A stretch of DNA of 64,000 nt from Ligilactobacillus sp. WC1T17 (GTDB taxonomy: Bacteria; Bacillota; Bacilli; Lactobacillales; Lactobacillaceae). The stretch spans positions 103,101 through 167,100 of the forward strand of contig FOCC01000004.1 of assembly GCA_900110005.1 (NCBI GenBank), given 5' to 3'. The position numbers were made by a program, and so were the translations under genes. Under the pieces are notes generated by a model. The model saw only the letters and a program-made list of their open reading frames with translations. It made no database searches and was not told the DNA's origin. This document shows positions 7,964 to 17,799 of the stretch, piece by piece (position 1 is the stretch's first letter; every line of letters begins with the position of its first letter).

Positions 7964-10630
7964 ATGACAAAAGAAATTGAAATGTCGACCAAGTACGATC
8001 CAAGTCAAGTTGAACCTGGACGTTACGAACAATGGGTTGAAGCAGGCTTCTTCAAGCCAAGTGGTGATCCAAAAGCTAAACCATATTCAATTGTTATTCC
8101 ACCGCCAAATGTTACCGGCAAGTTGCACTTGGGACATGCTTGGGATACAACGCTGCAAGATATGTTAATCCGCCAAAAACGGATGCAAGGCTTTGATACT
8201 TTATGGCTTCCAGGGATGGACCATGCTGGGATTGCTACCCAAGCCAAGGTTGAAGCTCGTTTAGCCGAAGAAGGCATTTCCCGCTATGATTTAGGCCGTG
8301 AAAAATTTGTGGCTAAGGTTTGGGAATGGAAAGATGAATATGCTTCAATTATTAAGCAGCAATGGGCTAAGCTAGGTTTATCACTGGACTATAGTCGTGA
8401 ACGTTTTACTTTGGATGAAGGCTTATCTAAAGCCGTGCGCAAAGTTTTTGTGACCCTTTATAAAAAAGGCTTAATTTATCGTGGCGAATATATTATTAAC
8501 TGGGATCCTAAAGCTCGTACAGCCTTATCCGATATTGAAGTTATTCATAAAGATGATAAGGGTGCCTTTTACCATGTTAAATATCCTTTTGTCGATGAAA
8601 GCCAAACCTTTAACGGCAAACATTATATTGAAATTGCTACCACCCGTCCTGAAACGATGATGGGGGATGTGGCTGTTGCTGTTAACCCTAAAGATGAACG
8701 GTATAAAGCTTTGGTCGGTAAGGAAGTTGTTTTGCCTTTGCAAGGCCGGCATATTCCAATTATTGCCGATCAATACGTTGATCCCGAATTTGGGACAGGG
8801 ATGGTTAAGATTACGCCAGCCCATGACCCTAATGACTTTGAAGTCGGCAACCGTCATAACCTTGAACGCATCAACACGATGAATGAAGATGCTACGATGA
8901 ATGAAAAAGCGGGTAAATATTGCGGTATGGACCGTTTTGAAGCTCGTGAAGCAATTGTTAAAGACCTGCAAGATCAAGGTTACATGTTAAATATTGAACC
9001 TATTGTACACTCTGTCGGCCACTCTGAACGGACAGGAGTTCAAGTAGAAGCACGGTTATCAACGCAATGGTTTGTCAAGATGAAGCCATTAGCTCAAGCA
9101 GCTTTGAAGAATCAACAAACTGATGATGCTGTTTCCTTTGTGCCAGAACGTTTTGAAAAGACCTTTACCCAATGGATGGAAAATATTCATGACTGGGTTA
9201 TTTCACGGCAATTATGGTGGGGCCACCAAATTCCTGCCTGGTATCATAAGCAAACTGGTGAAATATATGTGGGCGAAACAGCTCCAGCTGACATTGAAAA
9301 TTGGGAACAAGAAACTGATGTCTTGGATACTTGGTTTTCAAGTGCTTTGTGGCCATTTTCAACAATGGGCTGGCCAGATACAGATTCAAAAGATTATCAG
9401 CGCTACTTTCCAACCAACACCTTGGTTACAGGATACGATATTATCTTCTTCTGGGTTTCCCGCATGATCTTCCAAAGTCTTGAATTTACCGGCAAACGTC
9501 CTTTCAAGCATGTTTTATTGCACGGTTTAATTCGTGATGAACAAGGACGTAAGATGAGTAAATCCTTGGGTAACGGGATTGATCCAATGGATGTCATCGA
9601 TAAATACGGGGCTGATGCTTTGCGTTGGTTCTTATCTACAGGCTCAACACCTGGTCAAGATGTGCGTTTCTCATATACGAAGATGGATGCTGCTTGGAAC
9701 TTTATCAACAAGATTTGGAATGCCAGCCGTTTTGTCATTATGAACCTTGATGATGATACTAAGGCTCAGTTGCCAGATCAAAGTGAATGGCAATTAGCCG
9801 ACAAGTGGATTTTGAGCCGGTTGAATAATACAGTTAAAGAAGTAACCCGCTTATTTGATGGCTTTGAATTCGGTGAAGCAGGGCGTGCTCTTTACAACTT
9901 TATTTGGAACGATTTTTGTGATTGGTACATCGAAATGGCTAAGGAAAATTTGAGCGGCGATGATCAACAATTGAAGCATAACACTCAAAATATTTTGTGC
10001 TATGTTCTAGATCAGACTTTACGCTTAATGCACCCGATTATGCCATTTGTGACCGAAAAGATTTGGCTGACGATGCCGCATGAAGGCCAATCATTAGTAA
10101 CAGCTAAGTATCCAGTAAAAAATCCTGCTTTTGATAATGCGGATGCTGAAAAGCAAATGGAAAAATTGATTGATTTAATCAAAGCGGTTAGAAATAAGCG
10201 GTCCGAAGTTAATGCGCCAATGTCAAGCGCCATTGATTTATTGATTAAGACCAAAGATGACGATACTAAGGCTGTGTTTGAAAATAACATCGATTATATC
10301 AACCGCTTCTGCCACCCTAAGAAGTTAATGGTATCACCTGAGGTCAAAGCACCATCCTTAGCGATGACGGCTGTGATTACAGGGGCGGAAGTTTATATTC
10401 CTTTAGGTGATTTGGTAGATTTAAATGATGAAGTTGCCCGTTTGGAAAAGGAAGCCAAGAAGTTAGTCAGCGAAGTTACGCGCGCTGAAAAGAAGCTTTC
10501 TAACGAACGTTTTGTAGCTAATGCTCCCCAAGATGTTGTTGATGGAGAAAAGGCTAAATTGGTTGATTACCAAGCTAAATTGGCATCAACTAATGAACGT
10601 TTAGCTGAACTCAAAAATGAATTAAACTAA
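7964..10630 (+). CDS. valS: Valine--tRNA ligase
   Basis: The 888-residue class I aminoacyl-tRNA synthetase shows [14 protein letters not shown] (HIGH-type motif HLGH at 55-58), a large editing insertion (about 190-350), the KMSKS loop at 530-534, an anticodon-binding helical domain (about 600-760) and a C-terminal coiled-coil arm (about 820-888) typical of ValRS. It charges tRNA-Val with valine in the cytosol and hydrolyses mischarged Thr-tRNA. Expression is controlled by the T-box upstream. The length is standard. It has its own terminator. Confidence 0.98.
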   Translation: MTKEIEMSTKYDPSQVEPGRYEQWVEAGFFKPSGDPKAKPYSIVIPPPNVTGKLHLGHAWDTTLQDMLIRQKRMQGFDTLWLPGMDHAGIATQAKVEARLAEEGISRYDLGREKFVAKVWEWKDEYASIIKQQWAKLGLSLDYSRERFTLDEGLSKAVRKVFVTLYKKGLIYRGEYIINWDPKARTALSDIEVIHKDDKGAFYHVKYPFVDESQTFNGKHYIEIATTRPETMMGDVAVAVNPKDERYKALVGKEVVLPLQGRHIPIIADQYVDPEFGTGMVKITPAHDPNDFEVGNRHNLERINTMNEDATMNEKAGKYCGMDRFEAREAIVKDLQDQGYMLNIEPIVHSVGHSERTGVQVEARLSTQWFVKMKPLAQAALKNQQTDDAVSFVPERFEKTFTQWMENIHDWVISRQLWWGHQIPAWYHKQTGEIYVGETAPADIENWEQETDVLDTWFSSALWPFSTMGWPDTDSKDYQRYFPTNTLVTGYDIIFFWVSRMIFQSLEFTGKRPFKHVLLHGLIRDEQGRKMSKSLGNGIDPMDVIDKYGADALRWFLSTGSTPGQDVRFSYTKMDAAWNFINKIWNASRFVIMNLDDDTKAQLPDQSEWQLADKWILSRLNNTVKEVTRLFDGFEFGEAGRALYNFIWNDFCDWYIEMAKENLSGDDQQLKHNTQNILCYVLDQTLRLMHPIMPFVTEKIWLTMPHEGQSLVTAKYPVKNPAFDNADAEKQMEKLIDLIKAVRNKRSEVNAPMSSAIDLLIKTKDDDTKAVFENNIDYINRFCHPKKLMVSPEVKAPSLAMTAVITGAEVYIPLGDLVDLNDEVARLEKEAKKLVSEVTRAEKKLSNERFVANAPQDVVDGEKAKLVDYQAKLASTNERLAELKNELN

Positions 10631-10633
10631 GCT

Positions 10634-10667
10634 TTAAGCACTGGAGGTAAAATGCCAGTGCTTTTTT
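10634..10667 (+). terminator. Terminator of valS
   Basis: AAGCACTGG pairs perfectly with CCAGTGCTT around a 10-nt loop, followed by six Ts. Confidence 0.93.
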
Positions 10668-10668
10668 A

Positions 10669-10677
10669 TGTTATAAT
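10669..10677 (+). promoter_or_regulatory. Extended -10 promoter of folC
   Basis: TGtTATAAT lies immediately after the valS terminator and 28 bp upstream of the folC ATG. No clear -35 is seen. Confidence 0.6.
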
Positions 10678-10704
10678 TTTCAAAACAAGGTAAAGAAGGA
10701 TTAT

Positions 10705-12012
10705 ATGAATAAGCAGTATGAAGAGGCTGTCGCTTTTATTCACAGCAGACGCAAATTTACTAAAGATCCTAGTCTAAATAAAATGCGGACCATGATGGAT
10801 TTGTTAGGCAATCCTGAAAAAAAGCTGAAAATGGTTCACATTACAGGTACTAATGGCAAAGGGTCGGTTACCGCTGATTTAAGGGACTTGCTTAGGGCCT
10901 GCCATTTTACCGTTGGAACCTTTACATCGCCTTTTATCGAGCGTTTCAATGAACGAATTGCCATTAATGGGCAAATGATTAGCGACCAGGAACTAGTCCA
11001 ATTAGTTCAGCAAATAAAACCGGTTGTATTGGAACTTGATCAAAAATTAGGGCCAAAAGAAGGACCCAAGGAATTTGAAGTTTTAACCGCGATGATGCTG
11101 GTATATTTTGCTAAAAAGAAGGTTGACTATGTTTTGGTTGAAGTTGGCATTGGCGGGACCTTTGATTCCACCAATATTATTGATCCGCTATTATCGGTGA
11201 TTACCACAGTGGCTATGGACCATGCGAAAATTTTAGGACCGACGCTGACTGATGTGGCCCAAAATAAGGCCGGTATTATCAAAGATTGGCGGCCTGTCGT
11301 TTTGGGAAGACTTCCTAAAGAAGCTTTAACAGTTATTTTGGCTAAAGCCCAAAAGACACAAAGCCGGGTTTATACATTTGGACAGGATTATCAAGCTCGT
11401 TTTAGCCAAAGTCAAGCAGATGGTGAAATTTTCAGCTACCGCTTTGAAAATAAGCATTTGGGTGAGTTCAAGACGGGGTTAAAAGGTATTTTTCAAGTTG
11501 ATAATGCAGCTTGTGCTTTAACAGCCCTCTTGGTTTTAGGGCGCCTAGAGCATTTTGAAATTGACCTTGAGTTATGCCGTCAAGGGTTAGCTAAGACTTT
11601 TTGGCCAGCTCGATTTGAAAAATTAGCTGAAAAGCCGCTATTAGTGGTCGATGGCGCGCATAATCCTGCGGCAGTAGCTGTTTTAAAAGAAACGCTGAAC
11701 ATAGATTATGCAAAGCAAAAAATTGTTGTTATTTTAGGAATTTTAGCTGACAAGGATGCTGCTAAAATGGTGGAAATTTTACTAACAATCCCTAATGTAA
11801 CCCTTATTTTGACGACTTTTAACGGTCCACGTCAAGTTATATCTCCGGGTAAATTACATGCCCGCTATAGCCAAACCTTGTTTTATGACGATTGGCATGA
11901 TGCTTTAAAAGTGGCGCAAAAAAAGCAGCCGGAGCTGATTTTAATGGCAGGTTCGCTATATTTTATTTCTGAAGTTAGATCTGAAATTTTAGGAGCAGAA
12001 GATGAAAACTGA
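10705..12012 (+). CDS. folC: Folylpolyglutamate synthase / dihydrofolate synthase
   Basis: The 435-residue Mur-ligase-family enzyme has the ATP loop ITGTNGKGSV (about residues 48-57), the FTSPF folate-contact segment, and a VDGAHNPAA motif in the C-terminal domain. It adds glutamates to folates so they stay in the cell, and in many Firmicutes also makes dihydrofolate from dihydropteroate. Its last codons overlap the next gene by 11 nt, so the HAD phosphatase is co-translated with it. The start is the ATG at 10705 with AAGAAGGA upstream. Confidence 0.95.
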   Translation: MNKQYEEAVAFIHSRRKFTKDPSLNKMRTMMDLLGNPEKKLKMVHITGTNGKGSVTADLRDLLRACHFTVGTFTSPFIERFNERIAINGQMISDQELVQLVQQIKPVVLELDQKLGPKEGPKEFEVLTAMMLVYFAKKKVDYVLVEVGIGGTFDSTNIIDPLLSVITTVAMDHAKILGPTLTDVAQNKAGIIKDWRPVVLGRLPKEALTVILAKAQKTQSRVYTFGQDYQARFSQSQADGEIFSYRFENKHLGEFKTGLKGIFQVDNAACALTALLVLGRLEHFEIDLELCRQGLAKTFWPARFEKLAEKPLLVVDGAHNPAAVAVLKETLNIDYAKQKIVVILGILADKDAAKMVEILLTIPNVTLILTTFNGPRQVISPGKLHARYSQTLFYDDWHDALKVAQKKQPELILMAGSLYFISEVRSEILGAEDEN

Positions 12013-12667
12013 ATTAGTTATTTTTGATATGGATGGCGTTATTATTGATTCTGAAAAAATGTATTTTGAATCAAGCCGTTTGGCAGCAGAAGAATTGGGA
12101 ATGCAGGGATTTACGCAAGAGTACTATCGGCAATTCATCGGCGCCGGTACGGAAAATATGCTTAAAATTATGACACATCATTATGGTGATGCAGCCCTAA
12201 TCGAACGTTTCAATGATTTGAGTGTTAAAAAAATCAAACCGATTGTTGAAGCCGGCAAGTTGGCTTTAAAGCCTGGCGTTAAGGAATTGTTGGCTTATTT
12301 AAAGAAAAATGGCATTCAATTTGTGCTGGCTTCCAGCAATAATAAAGCTGATATTTTATATTATTTAGCCAAACTGGGCGTGCTTGACCAATTTGAATTG
12401 ATTATTTCAGCCGATGATGTGAACCAAGCTAAACCAGCCCCGGATATTTTTAACCAAGCCTTTGCTAAAGCAAAAACACAAGATAAACACAAAGCTGTTG
12501 TCATTGAAGATTCGCATAATGGTATTTTAGCAGCTAACCGGGCTGAAATCCCGGTTATCATGGTGCCTGATCAGCTTAAGCCAGGGGCTTTTGAAAAGGA
12601 GCATACAACAGCTATTTTAGATAGTTTGCTTGACGTTAAAGAATATTTGGCTAATTTAAATAGTTAG
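12002..12667 (+). CDS. HAD-superfamily hydrolase, beta-phosphoglucomutase-like subfamily
   Basis: The 221-residue protein begins with HAD motif I (FDMDGVIIDSE, residues 8-18: nucleophile and acid Asp). Motif II is around ASSNN and motif III/IV around KPAPDIF and VIEDSHNGI. The helical cap between residues about 20 and 80 places it in the beta-phosphoglucomutase/phosphatase group. These enzymes hydrolyse small phosphorylated metabolites; the substrate is not predictable. Overlap with folC suggests co-expression but no proven link to folate. Confidence 0.88.
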   Translation: MKTELVIFDMDGVIIDSEKMYFESSRLAAEELGMQGFTQEYYRQFIGAGTENMLKIMTHHYGDAALIERFNDLSVKKIKPIVEAGKLALKPGVKELLAYLKKNGIQFVLASSNNKADILYYLAKLGVLDQFELIISADDVNQAKPAPDIFNQAFAKAKTQDKHKAVVIEDSHNGILAANRAEIPVIMVPDQLKPGAFEKEHTTAILDSLLDVKEYLANLNS

Positions 12668-12705
12668 GCGAAATAATTGCGTCTTTATAATTCAGAGGTG
12701 ATTAT

Positions 12706-13377
12706 ATGACGCAAGTAAAAAAAGTAACGTCAGCTGCAATTGAGCGGCAGTTGGAGCAAGCAGGCATTGAGACTTTATCTGATTTTGAGATTTTATTTTA
12801 CATTTTAAATCAGCATCTGAAAGTTAGTGAAAGCCGGCAATTTTGTCAGAAATTCTTTCATAATTTTTCCAGTTTAAGTCAGCTTAATGAATTTTCAAAG
12901 CAGGATTTAGCCCAATTAGGGGATAAAAAAGCGAGCAATTTGCTGCAAATCTGCCTAGCTTTCGGAAAAAAGAGTCGGCAAACGACTTTTCTGAAGCCGG
13001 GTAAAGTCTGCTCTAGTTTAGAAATTGGCGCATATATGAGTGATAAGTATGGCGGATATAAGCAAGAAGTACTAGTAGGGGTCTTTTTAGATACTAAAAA
13101 TCAGCTGATTGCACAAAAAGAGTTGTTTTTAGGAACACTGAATTCCGCGACGGTTCATCCACGAGAAGTTTTTAAATTTGCCGTTAAGTTCAGCAGTTCG
13201 AAAGTAATGATTGTCCACAATCATCCCAGCGGAGATGTAACTCCTTCGAAAAATGATCTTAATTTGACTAAAAGACTAGCTAAATGTGGTGAAATTTTAG
13301 GAATTCCCCTGCTTGACCACATAATTGTCAGCTCACAAGGATATTTGAGTTTTCGCGAAGAACGTTTAATAAAATAA
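12706..13377 (+). CDS. radC: RadC-like JAB/MPN-domain protein
   Basis: The 223-residue protein has a helix-hairpin-helix-like N-terminal half and a C-terminal JAB/MPN domain with the metal-site motif HNHPSGDVTPSKND (about residues 172-185) and a DHIIVS strand. RadC proteins are widespread, and their function is unsettled despite the repair-linked name. The N-terminal part is divergent: the usual 'PRERL' opening and 'LSD.ELLAI.LRTG' block are only partly recognisable (LSDFEILFYILN). The metal-binding residues are intact. It lies just upstream of csp and mreB, a common position in Bacilli. Confidence 0.88.
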   Translation: MTQVKKVTSAAIERQLEQAGIETLSDFEILFYILNQHLKVSESRQFCQKFFHNFSSLSQLNEFSKQDLAQLGDKKASNLLQICLAFGKKSRQTTFLKPGKVCSSLEIGAYMSDKYGGYKQEVLVGVFLDTKNQLIAQKELFLGTLNSATVHPREVFKFAVKFSSSKVMIVHNHPSGDVTPSKNDLNLTKRLAKCGEILGIPLLDHIIVSSQGYLSFREERLIK

Positions 13378-13390
13378 GAGAGGTAAAAAA

Positions 13391-13600
13391 ATGTTACAAG
13401 GAACAGTACGCAGTTTTGATAAGCAAAAAGGATATGGGTTTATTACGCCGGATGGCAGTAAAGAAGACTTGTTTGTCCATTATTCAGCCTTGATTGAACC
13501 GGGTTTCAAGACTTTGGAAGCTGGACAAAGAGTTGAATTTTGCGAAGTTGAGGGTAAAAAAGGTTTTCAAGCTGCCATGGTTAAAACGCTTAATGCTTAA
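13391..13600 (+). CDS. csp: Cold-shock family single-stranded nucleic-acid-binding protein
   Basis: The 69-residue protein is a complete cold-shock OB fold, with RNP1-type KGYGFI (residues 14-19) and RNP2-type DLFVHYSAL (about 27-35). Such proteins bind single-stranded RNA and melt secondary structure. It differs from abundant CspA/CspB in a more divergent C-terminal half (CEVEGKKGFQAAMV), so it may not be a cold-induced major Csp. It begins 13 nt after radC with GAGAGG as RBS, and is probably read from the same transcript. Confidence 0.92.
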   Translation: MLQGTVRSFDKQKGYGFITPDGSKEDLFVHYSALIEPGFKTLEAGQRVEFCEVEGKKGFQAAMVKTLNA

Positions 13601-13793
13601 TTTTTTTTTAAAGATAATCAATAATCATGCTTTCATGTTAAATTTAACCATTCAGTAATTTAATTAGGTGAAAATGTATGCTATAATTAATCGGTGAATT
13701 TATTTTGAAAATATTTTGGAAAGTATTTTCAAAATTACTACTAAAGTTAGAAATATGCTCAGAGTTTGAGAAACATGAAGGGATGAAACAGAA
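13601..13793 (+). promoter_or_regulatory. mreB promoter and leader with large inverted repeat
   Basis: This 193-bp gene-free stretch holds a perfect palindrome GTTAAATTTAAC (13637-13648), an extended -10 promoter TGcTATAAT (13679-13687), and then an 11-bp perfect inverted repeat (TTTTGAAAATA at 13703-13713 with TATTTTCAAAA at 13724-13734). The loop can add four further pairs. No T run follows the repeat, so it is not an ordinary terminator. The untranslated leader would be about 100 nt long. Confidence 0.7.
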
Positions 13794-14798
13794 GTGTTCG
13801 GAATCGGAACAAAAAATATTGGTATCGATTTAGGTACAGCAAATACAATCGTTTACGCTGAAGGTAAAGGCATCGTCTTACGTGAACCATCAGTAGTCGC
13901 AAAAAATACTAAAACAGGTGAAATTGTTTCCGTTGGTTCAGAAGCACGTGCAATGATTGGTAGAACACCAGCCAGCATCGTAGCTATCCGTCCAATGAAA
14001 GATGGTGTTATCGCTGATTATGATACAACTGTAGCCATGATGAAATATTACATTGAAAAAGCTTTAGGTCGTCGTGGTTCTAAGCCATATGTTATGGTTT
14101 GTGTGCCTAGTGGTGTTACGGAAGTGGAAAAGCGTGCCGTGATTGATGCGACTCGTATTGCCGGTGCACGTGATGCTTACGTTATTGAAGAACCATTTGC
14201 AGCTGCTATTGGTGCTGGGCTTCCTGTTATGGATCCAACCGGCAGCATGGTTGTTGATATCGGTGGCGGTACAACTGATGTTGCAACTATTTCCTTAGGC
14301 GGGATTGTTTCCAGCCGTTCAATCCGGATGGCAGGCGACAAGATTGATGATTCAATTATCTACTATGTTCGCAAGAACTATAACTTGTTGATTGGTGAAC
14401 GTACAGCTGAACAACTTAAGATTGATATTGCTTCTGCTTCAGTTGAAAGAGCACGTGAATTAGAAGCTCAAACAATTCGCGGTCGTGATTTGGTAACTGG
14501 TTTGCCTAAGACAATTGAAATTAAGGCTGAAGATGTTGCCGAAGCTATTCAAGAAGTTGTTGAAGAAATCATCACAGCTATTAAGGAAACCTTGGAAGAA
14601 ACATCTCCTGAAATTGCAGCTGATGTTATTGACCATGGAATTGTTTTGACTGGTGGCGGTGCTTTGTTACGCCACTTACCAGAAGTTATTTCTGAAGCAA
14701 CGAAAGTTCCTGTATTTGTAGCACAAGATCCGCTTGATTGTGTAGCTGTCGGTACTGGCGAATCACTCAAGAGTATTGATGTTATGAAGAAGAAATAG
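13794..14798 (+). CDS. mreB: Rod shape-determining protein MreB
   Basis: The 334-residue bacterial actin has phosphate-1 motif [10 protein letters not shown] (about residues 9-18), the phosphate-2 segment [12 protein letters not shown], and the adenosine motif [10 protein letters not shown]. It forms membrane-bound filaments that guide lateral wall synthesis in rods, so the organism should be rod-shaped. The start codon is GTG, supported by AAGGGA 10 bases upstream and by the family start. It is first in the mreBCD-minCD cluster. Confidence 0.97.
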   Translation: MFGIGTKNIGIDLGTANTIVYAEGKGIVLREPSVVAKNTKTGEIVSVGSEARAMIGRTPASIVAIRPMKDGVIADYDTTVAMMKYYIEKALGRRGSKPYVMVCVPSGVTEVEKRAVIDATRIAGARDAYVIEEPFAAAIGAGLPVMDPTGSMVVDIGGGTTDVATISLGGIVSSRSIRMAGDKIDDSIIYYVRKNYNLLIGERTAEQLKIDIASASVERARELEAQTIRGRDLVTGLPKTIEIKAEDVAEAIQEVVEEIITAIKETLEETSPEIAADVIDHGIVLTGGGALLRHLPEVISEATKVPVFVAQDPLDCVAVGTGESLKSIDVMKKK

Positions 14799-14825
14799 AC
14801 TTAGCGGTTAAGTCAGTTCAATTTA

Positions 14826-14860
14826 GGAGGTTGGGTTAATCGTCCAACCTCTTAATTTTT
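14826..14860 (+). terminator. Intercistronic hairpin between mreB and mreC
   Basis: GAGGTTGG (14827-14834) pairs with CCAACCTC (14844-14851), followed by TTAATTTTT. It looks like a terminator or partial attenuator that would make mreB more abundant than mreC. No new promoter is evident before mreC. Confidence 0.7.
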
Positions 14861-14873
14861 ATGGGGTGAAATA

Positions 14874-15725
14874 ATGCAAAAGTTCTTTTTCAATAAAAAA
14901 CTCGTTGTGACCTTAATCGGCTTGATTGTGGCCTTTTTACTTGTGGCTTTTTCAATTAATGTGCGCAATAACCGGTCGATGCCGCCCGTTATTCAACAAA
15001 TTGGCAACGAAGCCTCTGGTTTAGTCAACGCAATTGTTAGCTATCCTGCTACGGGAATTGCTAAAGCCGGCAGTGCAGTCGGTGATTTATTGAATACTTA
15101 TCAAGAAAATCAAAAATTAAAAAAGCAAGTTGATAGTTTGGCAGCTCAAAAAGTTGAAAATCAAACCTTGCGCCAGGAAAATAAGCAGTTAAAGCAACAA
15201 GTTAAATTAAATAAGTCTTTGACTGACTATGATAAAATCAGTGCCTATGTTTTATCACGTACACCATCGGCTTGGCAAAACCAAGTGATTATTTCAAAAG
15301 GCAGAACAGCTGGTGTAGTTAAAAATGCTGCTGTGATGTCAAAAGAAGGTTTAGTTGGTCGAGTAGTAGAAGTTAACCAAACCAACAGTAAAGTTGAATT
15401 GGTAACGACTAAAAATGACAGTGCCAACCGCTTTTCAGTGCAATTAATCAATACGAAAAATGAGATCGTCAATGGTTTAATTACCGGTTATAACACGGAA
15501 AAAAATCAATTGATTATGGGGCAGGTTACGTCCAAAGTCAAGATCAAAAAAGGTACTAAGGTTATTACCTCAGGAATGGGCGGCAATACGCCCAAAGGCC
15601 TTTTTGTTGGGACAGTCGTGCGGGTCGCTGATGATGATTACGGCCTGCCATCAAAAATTTATATCAAACCAGCAGCCGATATGACGAATTTAAATGTCGT
15701 TACTGTGGCTAAAAGGACAGATTAG
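14874..15725 (+). CDS. mreC: Rod shape-determining protein MreC
   Basis: The 283-residue protein has a short cytoplasmic N terminus, one membrane segment (about residues 9-28), a coiled coil (about 75-110) and an extracellular beta-rich MreC domain ending near the C terminus. MreC connects MreB filaments and MreD with the penicillin-binding proteins outside the membrane. The RBS GGGGTG precedes the ATG. It is followed after 11 nt by mreD. Confidence 0.95.
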   Translation: MQKFFFNKKLVVTLIGLIVAFLLVAFSINVRNNRSMPPVIQQIGNEASGLVNAIVSYPATGIAKAGSAVGDLLNTYQENQKLKKQVDSLAAQKVENQTLRQENKQLKQQVKLNKSLTDYDKISAYVLSRTPSAWQNQVIISKGRTAGVVKNAAVMSKEGLVGRVVEVNQTNSKVELVTTKNDSANRFSVQLINTKNEIVNGLITGYNTEKNQLIMGQVTSKVKIKKGTKVITSGMGGNTPKGLFVGTVVRVADDDYGLPSKIYIKPAADMTNLNVVTVAKRTD

Positions 15726-15736
15726 GGGGCAGACGT

Positions 15737-16249
15737 ATGGCAGAATCACGCATGAAGTTTGTTTTTCCCATCGGACTTTTATTAGCTTTTGTTTTAGATG
15801 GAGTTTGTTCGAAAATTTTTGCGGGTTATTTTTTTACCAGCAGTATTGCAGTTGAATCGCGCCTTCTTTTATTGTGGTTTGTATTAGCCATTTTCTTAAC
15901 TGATGATACAATTGAACATATCTATATATGGGCTTTTTGTGCAGGAATTTTTTATGATATGTACTATACCAGTTTTTTAGGTTTAATGGCGCTTTTGCTG
16001 CCATTTTTGGTCTATTTAAATCGGGCGGTTTTTCCTTTTTTTAAATCTTCGTTTATTGTGGTACTATTAATATATCTAATTGATGTTACGCTATTGACAA
16101 CGCTTAACTATTGGGCCATGACTTTGATTGGACAAGCGGGCGTTTCTTTGGCCAGCTATGTGACGCAGGTTTTATGGCCAACTTTAATTTATAATCTTGC
16201 CTTGCTGGTGGTGCTTTTTGTACCGCTGCGGCGTATTTTTGTCGAATAA
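15737..16249 (+). CDS. mreD: Rod shape-determining protein MreD
   Basis: The 170-residue, very hydrophobic protein has about five membrane segments, and its N terminus starts with a short charged stretch (MAESRMKFVF). Position directly after mreC, length and topology identify MreD. It is the polytopic membrane part of the elongasome. Sequence conservation in the family is weak, so the call rests largely on context. Confidence 0.9.
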   Translation: MAESRMKFVFPIGLLLAFVLDGVCSKIFAGYFFTSSIAVESRLLLLWFVLAIFLTDDTIEHIYIWAFCAGIFYDMYYTSFLGLMALLLPFLVYLNRAVFPFFKSSFIVVLLIYLIDVTLLTTLNYWAMTLIGQAGVSLASYVTQVLWPTLIYNLALLVVLFVPLRRIFVE

Positions 16250-16274
16250 GCGTAAAAAATAAGGGGTGTTATCG

Positions 16275-16943
16275 ATGCCGGCAGCTGTTTTAAAAGGAAA
16301 TCAAAATGGTTATGAAATCTTGTTAAAAGATGAATATGCTTTTGAAACCATTTTAACGGATTTGGTGGCTCTATTGGACCAGGTTCAAAATGAAACCTTA
16401 GCGAAGGGTGATAAATTAAGCTTTGCGCTTAATACCCAGAATCGTCTTTTAACCGAAGAGCAAATGACGACTTTAGCTGATATTTTTAAACAATACCGGC
16501 GTTTTTCAATCAAGACATTCAGTAGTAATGTTGTGTCAAAAAAACAATTCGGCACCTTCATTGAAGAACGCACGGTACACTTGTGCGGTGACATTATCCG
16601 CAATGGCCAGGTTAGAGAAATTGTGGGTGATGTTTTGTTTTGCGGAGCCATCCACAAAGGCGGTATTTTAAAAGCAACCGGCAGTATTTTTCTTTTAGGG
16701 ACAGCAGAGGGTATTGTCTATGCCGGGGCAAGCGGGGATGCTTTAACTGTGATTTGCGGAGATGTAGCAGCGGCCCAGCAGATAAGGATTGCCGACTTGG
16801 TCAGTGTTGTGTCCGAAGCTGATTATGGTATTGGACCTAAGCTGATATATGTTAATGATTTGCACGCACTTGAGGTAGGTGCGATAGCTGCTTTGAAGAA
16901 GATCCGCCCCAAAGTCTTTACACAAATTGGAGGTTTTATTTAA
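16275..16943 (+). CDS. minC: Septum site-determining protein MinC
   Basis: The 222-residue protein has an N-terminal MinC_N domain and a C-terminal beta-helix domain (ERTVHLCGDIIRNGQVREIVGD onwards, split here by family landmarks), where GDVL.CG..HKGG repeats are clear. MinC inhibits FtsZ polymerisation near the poles and binds MinD. A GTG three codons upstream (16266) is in frame, but it lies inside the ribosome binding site AAGGGGTG, so ATG 16275 is chosen. It overlaps minD by one base (TAATG). Confidence 0.92.
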   Translation: MPAAVLKGNQNGYEILLKDEYAFETILTDLVALLDQVQNETLAKGDKLSFALNTQNRLLTEEQMTTLADIFKQYRRFSIKTFSSNVVSKKQFGTFIEERTVHLCGDIIRNGQVREIVGDVLFCGAIHKGGILKATGSIFLLGTAEGIVYAGASGDALTVICGDVAAAQQIRIADLVSVVSEADYGIGPKLIYVNDLHALEVGAIAALKKIRPKVFTQIGGFI

Positions 16944-17749
16944 TGGGAAAAGCAATCGTTATTACTTCCGGTAAGGGTGGCGTTGGTAAAACTACTACCA
17001 CCGCCAATTTAGGTTCCGCCTTAGCGTTGATGGGCAAAAAAGTCATTATGCTGGATTTGGATATCGGCTTGCGTAATTTGGATGTTGTTTTAGGGTTAGA
17101 CAACCGGATTATCTATGATATTGTCGATGTCGCTAAGGGCAGGTGCAAATTACACCAGGCTATCATCAAAGATAAACGTTTTGAAGATAACCTATTTTTA
17201 TTGCCGGCAGCGCAAAATACGGATAAGTCGGCTATTGAACCAGATGAAGTGAAGAAAATTGTGGCTGAATTAAAAGGTGATTATGATTATATCCTGTTAG
17301 ATTGCCCCGCTGGGATCGAGCAAGGTTTTGAAAATGCGGTTGCCGGCGCAGATGAAGCCATTGTTGTTTCAACACCGGAAATTTCAGCCGTAAGAGATGC
17401 TGACCGGGTCGTCGGCTTACTTGAACAAGCCAAATTGGATAATCCGCCGATGTTGGTAATTAACCGGATTAAAAAGCGGATGGTTAATGATGGTTCAATG
17501 ATGGACGTTGATGAAATTACCAGTCATTTGGCTATCAAATTAATCGGAATTGTTTTTGATGACGATCAAGTAATTGGAACGTCTAATAAAGGCGAACCGA
17601 TTGTGCTAAATGAAAAAAGCCCTGCTTCAATCGGCTACCGCAATATTGCCCGCCGCTTAGAAGGACAGACTGTACCTTTGATGACCATGAAAGAAGACAG
17701 CAATCAAGGCTTCTTTAGCAAATTATCGACATGGTTTAAGAAAAAATAA
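16943..17749 (+). CDS. minD: Septum site-determining ATPase MinD
   Basis: The 268-residue ParA-family ATPase carries the deviant Walker A loop (SGKGGVGKTTTT, K11 and K16), a switch segment with DCPAG, and a C-terminal amphipathic membrane-targeting helix (GFFSKLSTWFKKK). MinD on ATP binding attaches to the membrane and recruits MinC. No minE or minJ is present in the window; in Gram-positive rods DivIVA (35885) positions the system. The next promoter starts 2 nt after its stop codon. Confidence 0.96.
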   Translation: MGKAIVITSGKGGVGKTTTTANLGSALALMGKKVIMLDLDIGLRNLDVVLGLDNRIIYDIVDVAKGRCKLHQAIIKDKRFEDNLFLLPAAQNTDKSAIEPDEVKKIVAELKGDYDYILLDCPAGIEQGFENAVAGADEAIVVSTPEISAVRDADRVVGLLEQAKLDNPPMLVINRIKKRMVNDGSMMDVDEITSHLAIKLIGIVFDDDQVIGTSNKGEPIVLNEKSPASIGYRNIARRLEGQTVPLMTMKEDSNQGFFSKLSTWFKKK

Positions 17750-17750
17750 T

Positions 17751-17779
17751 TTGACAAGTTATGATAAAAGTAGTTTAAT
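17751..17779 (+). promoter_or_regulatory. Promoter of the amino-acid ABC transporter operon
   Basis: Consensus TTGACA (17751-17756) is followed after 17 bp by TTTAAT (17774-17779), starting right behind the minD stop. Confidence 0.82.
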
Positions 17780-17799
17780 GAATTACATTAACTTATATT

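Noticed and set aside
12706..13377. RadC-like gene as a broken pseudogene because of its divergent N-terminal half
   Set aside because: The frame is intact, RBS is good and the metal-site motif HNHPSG is complete.
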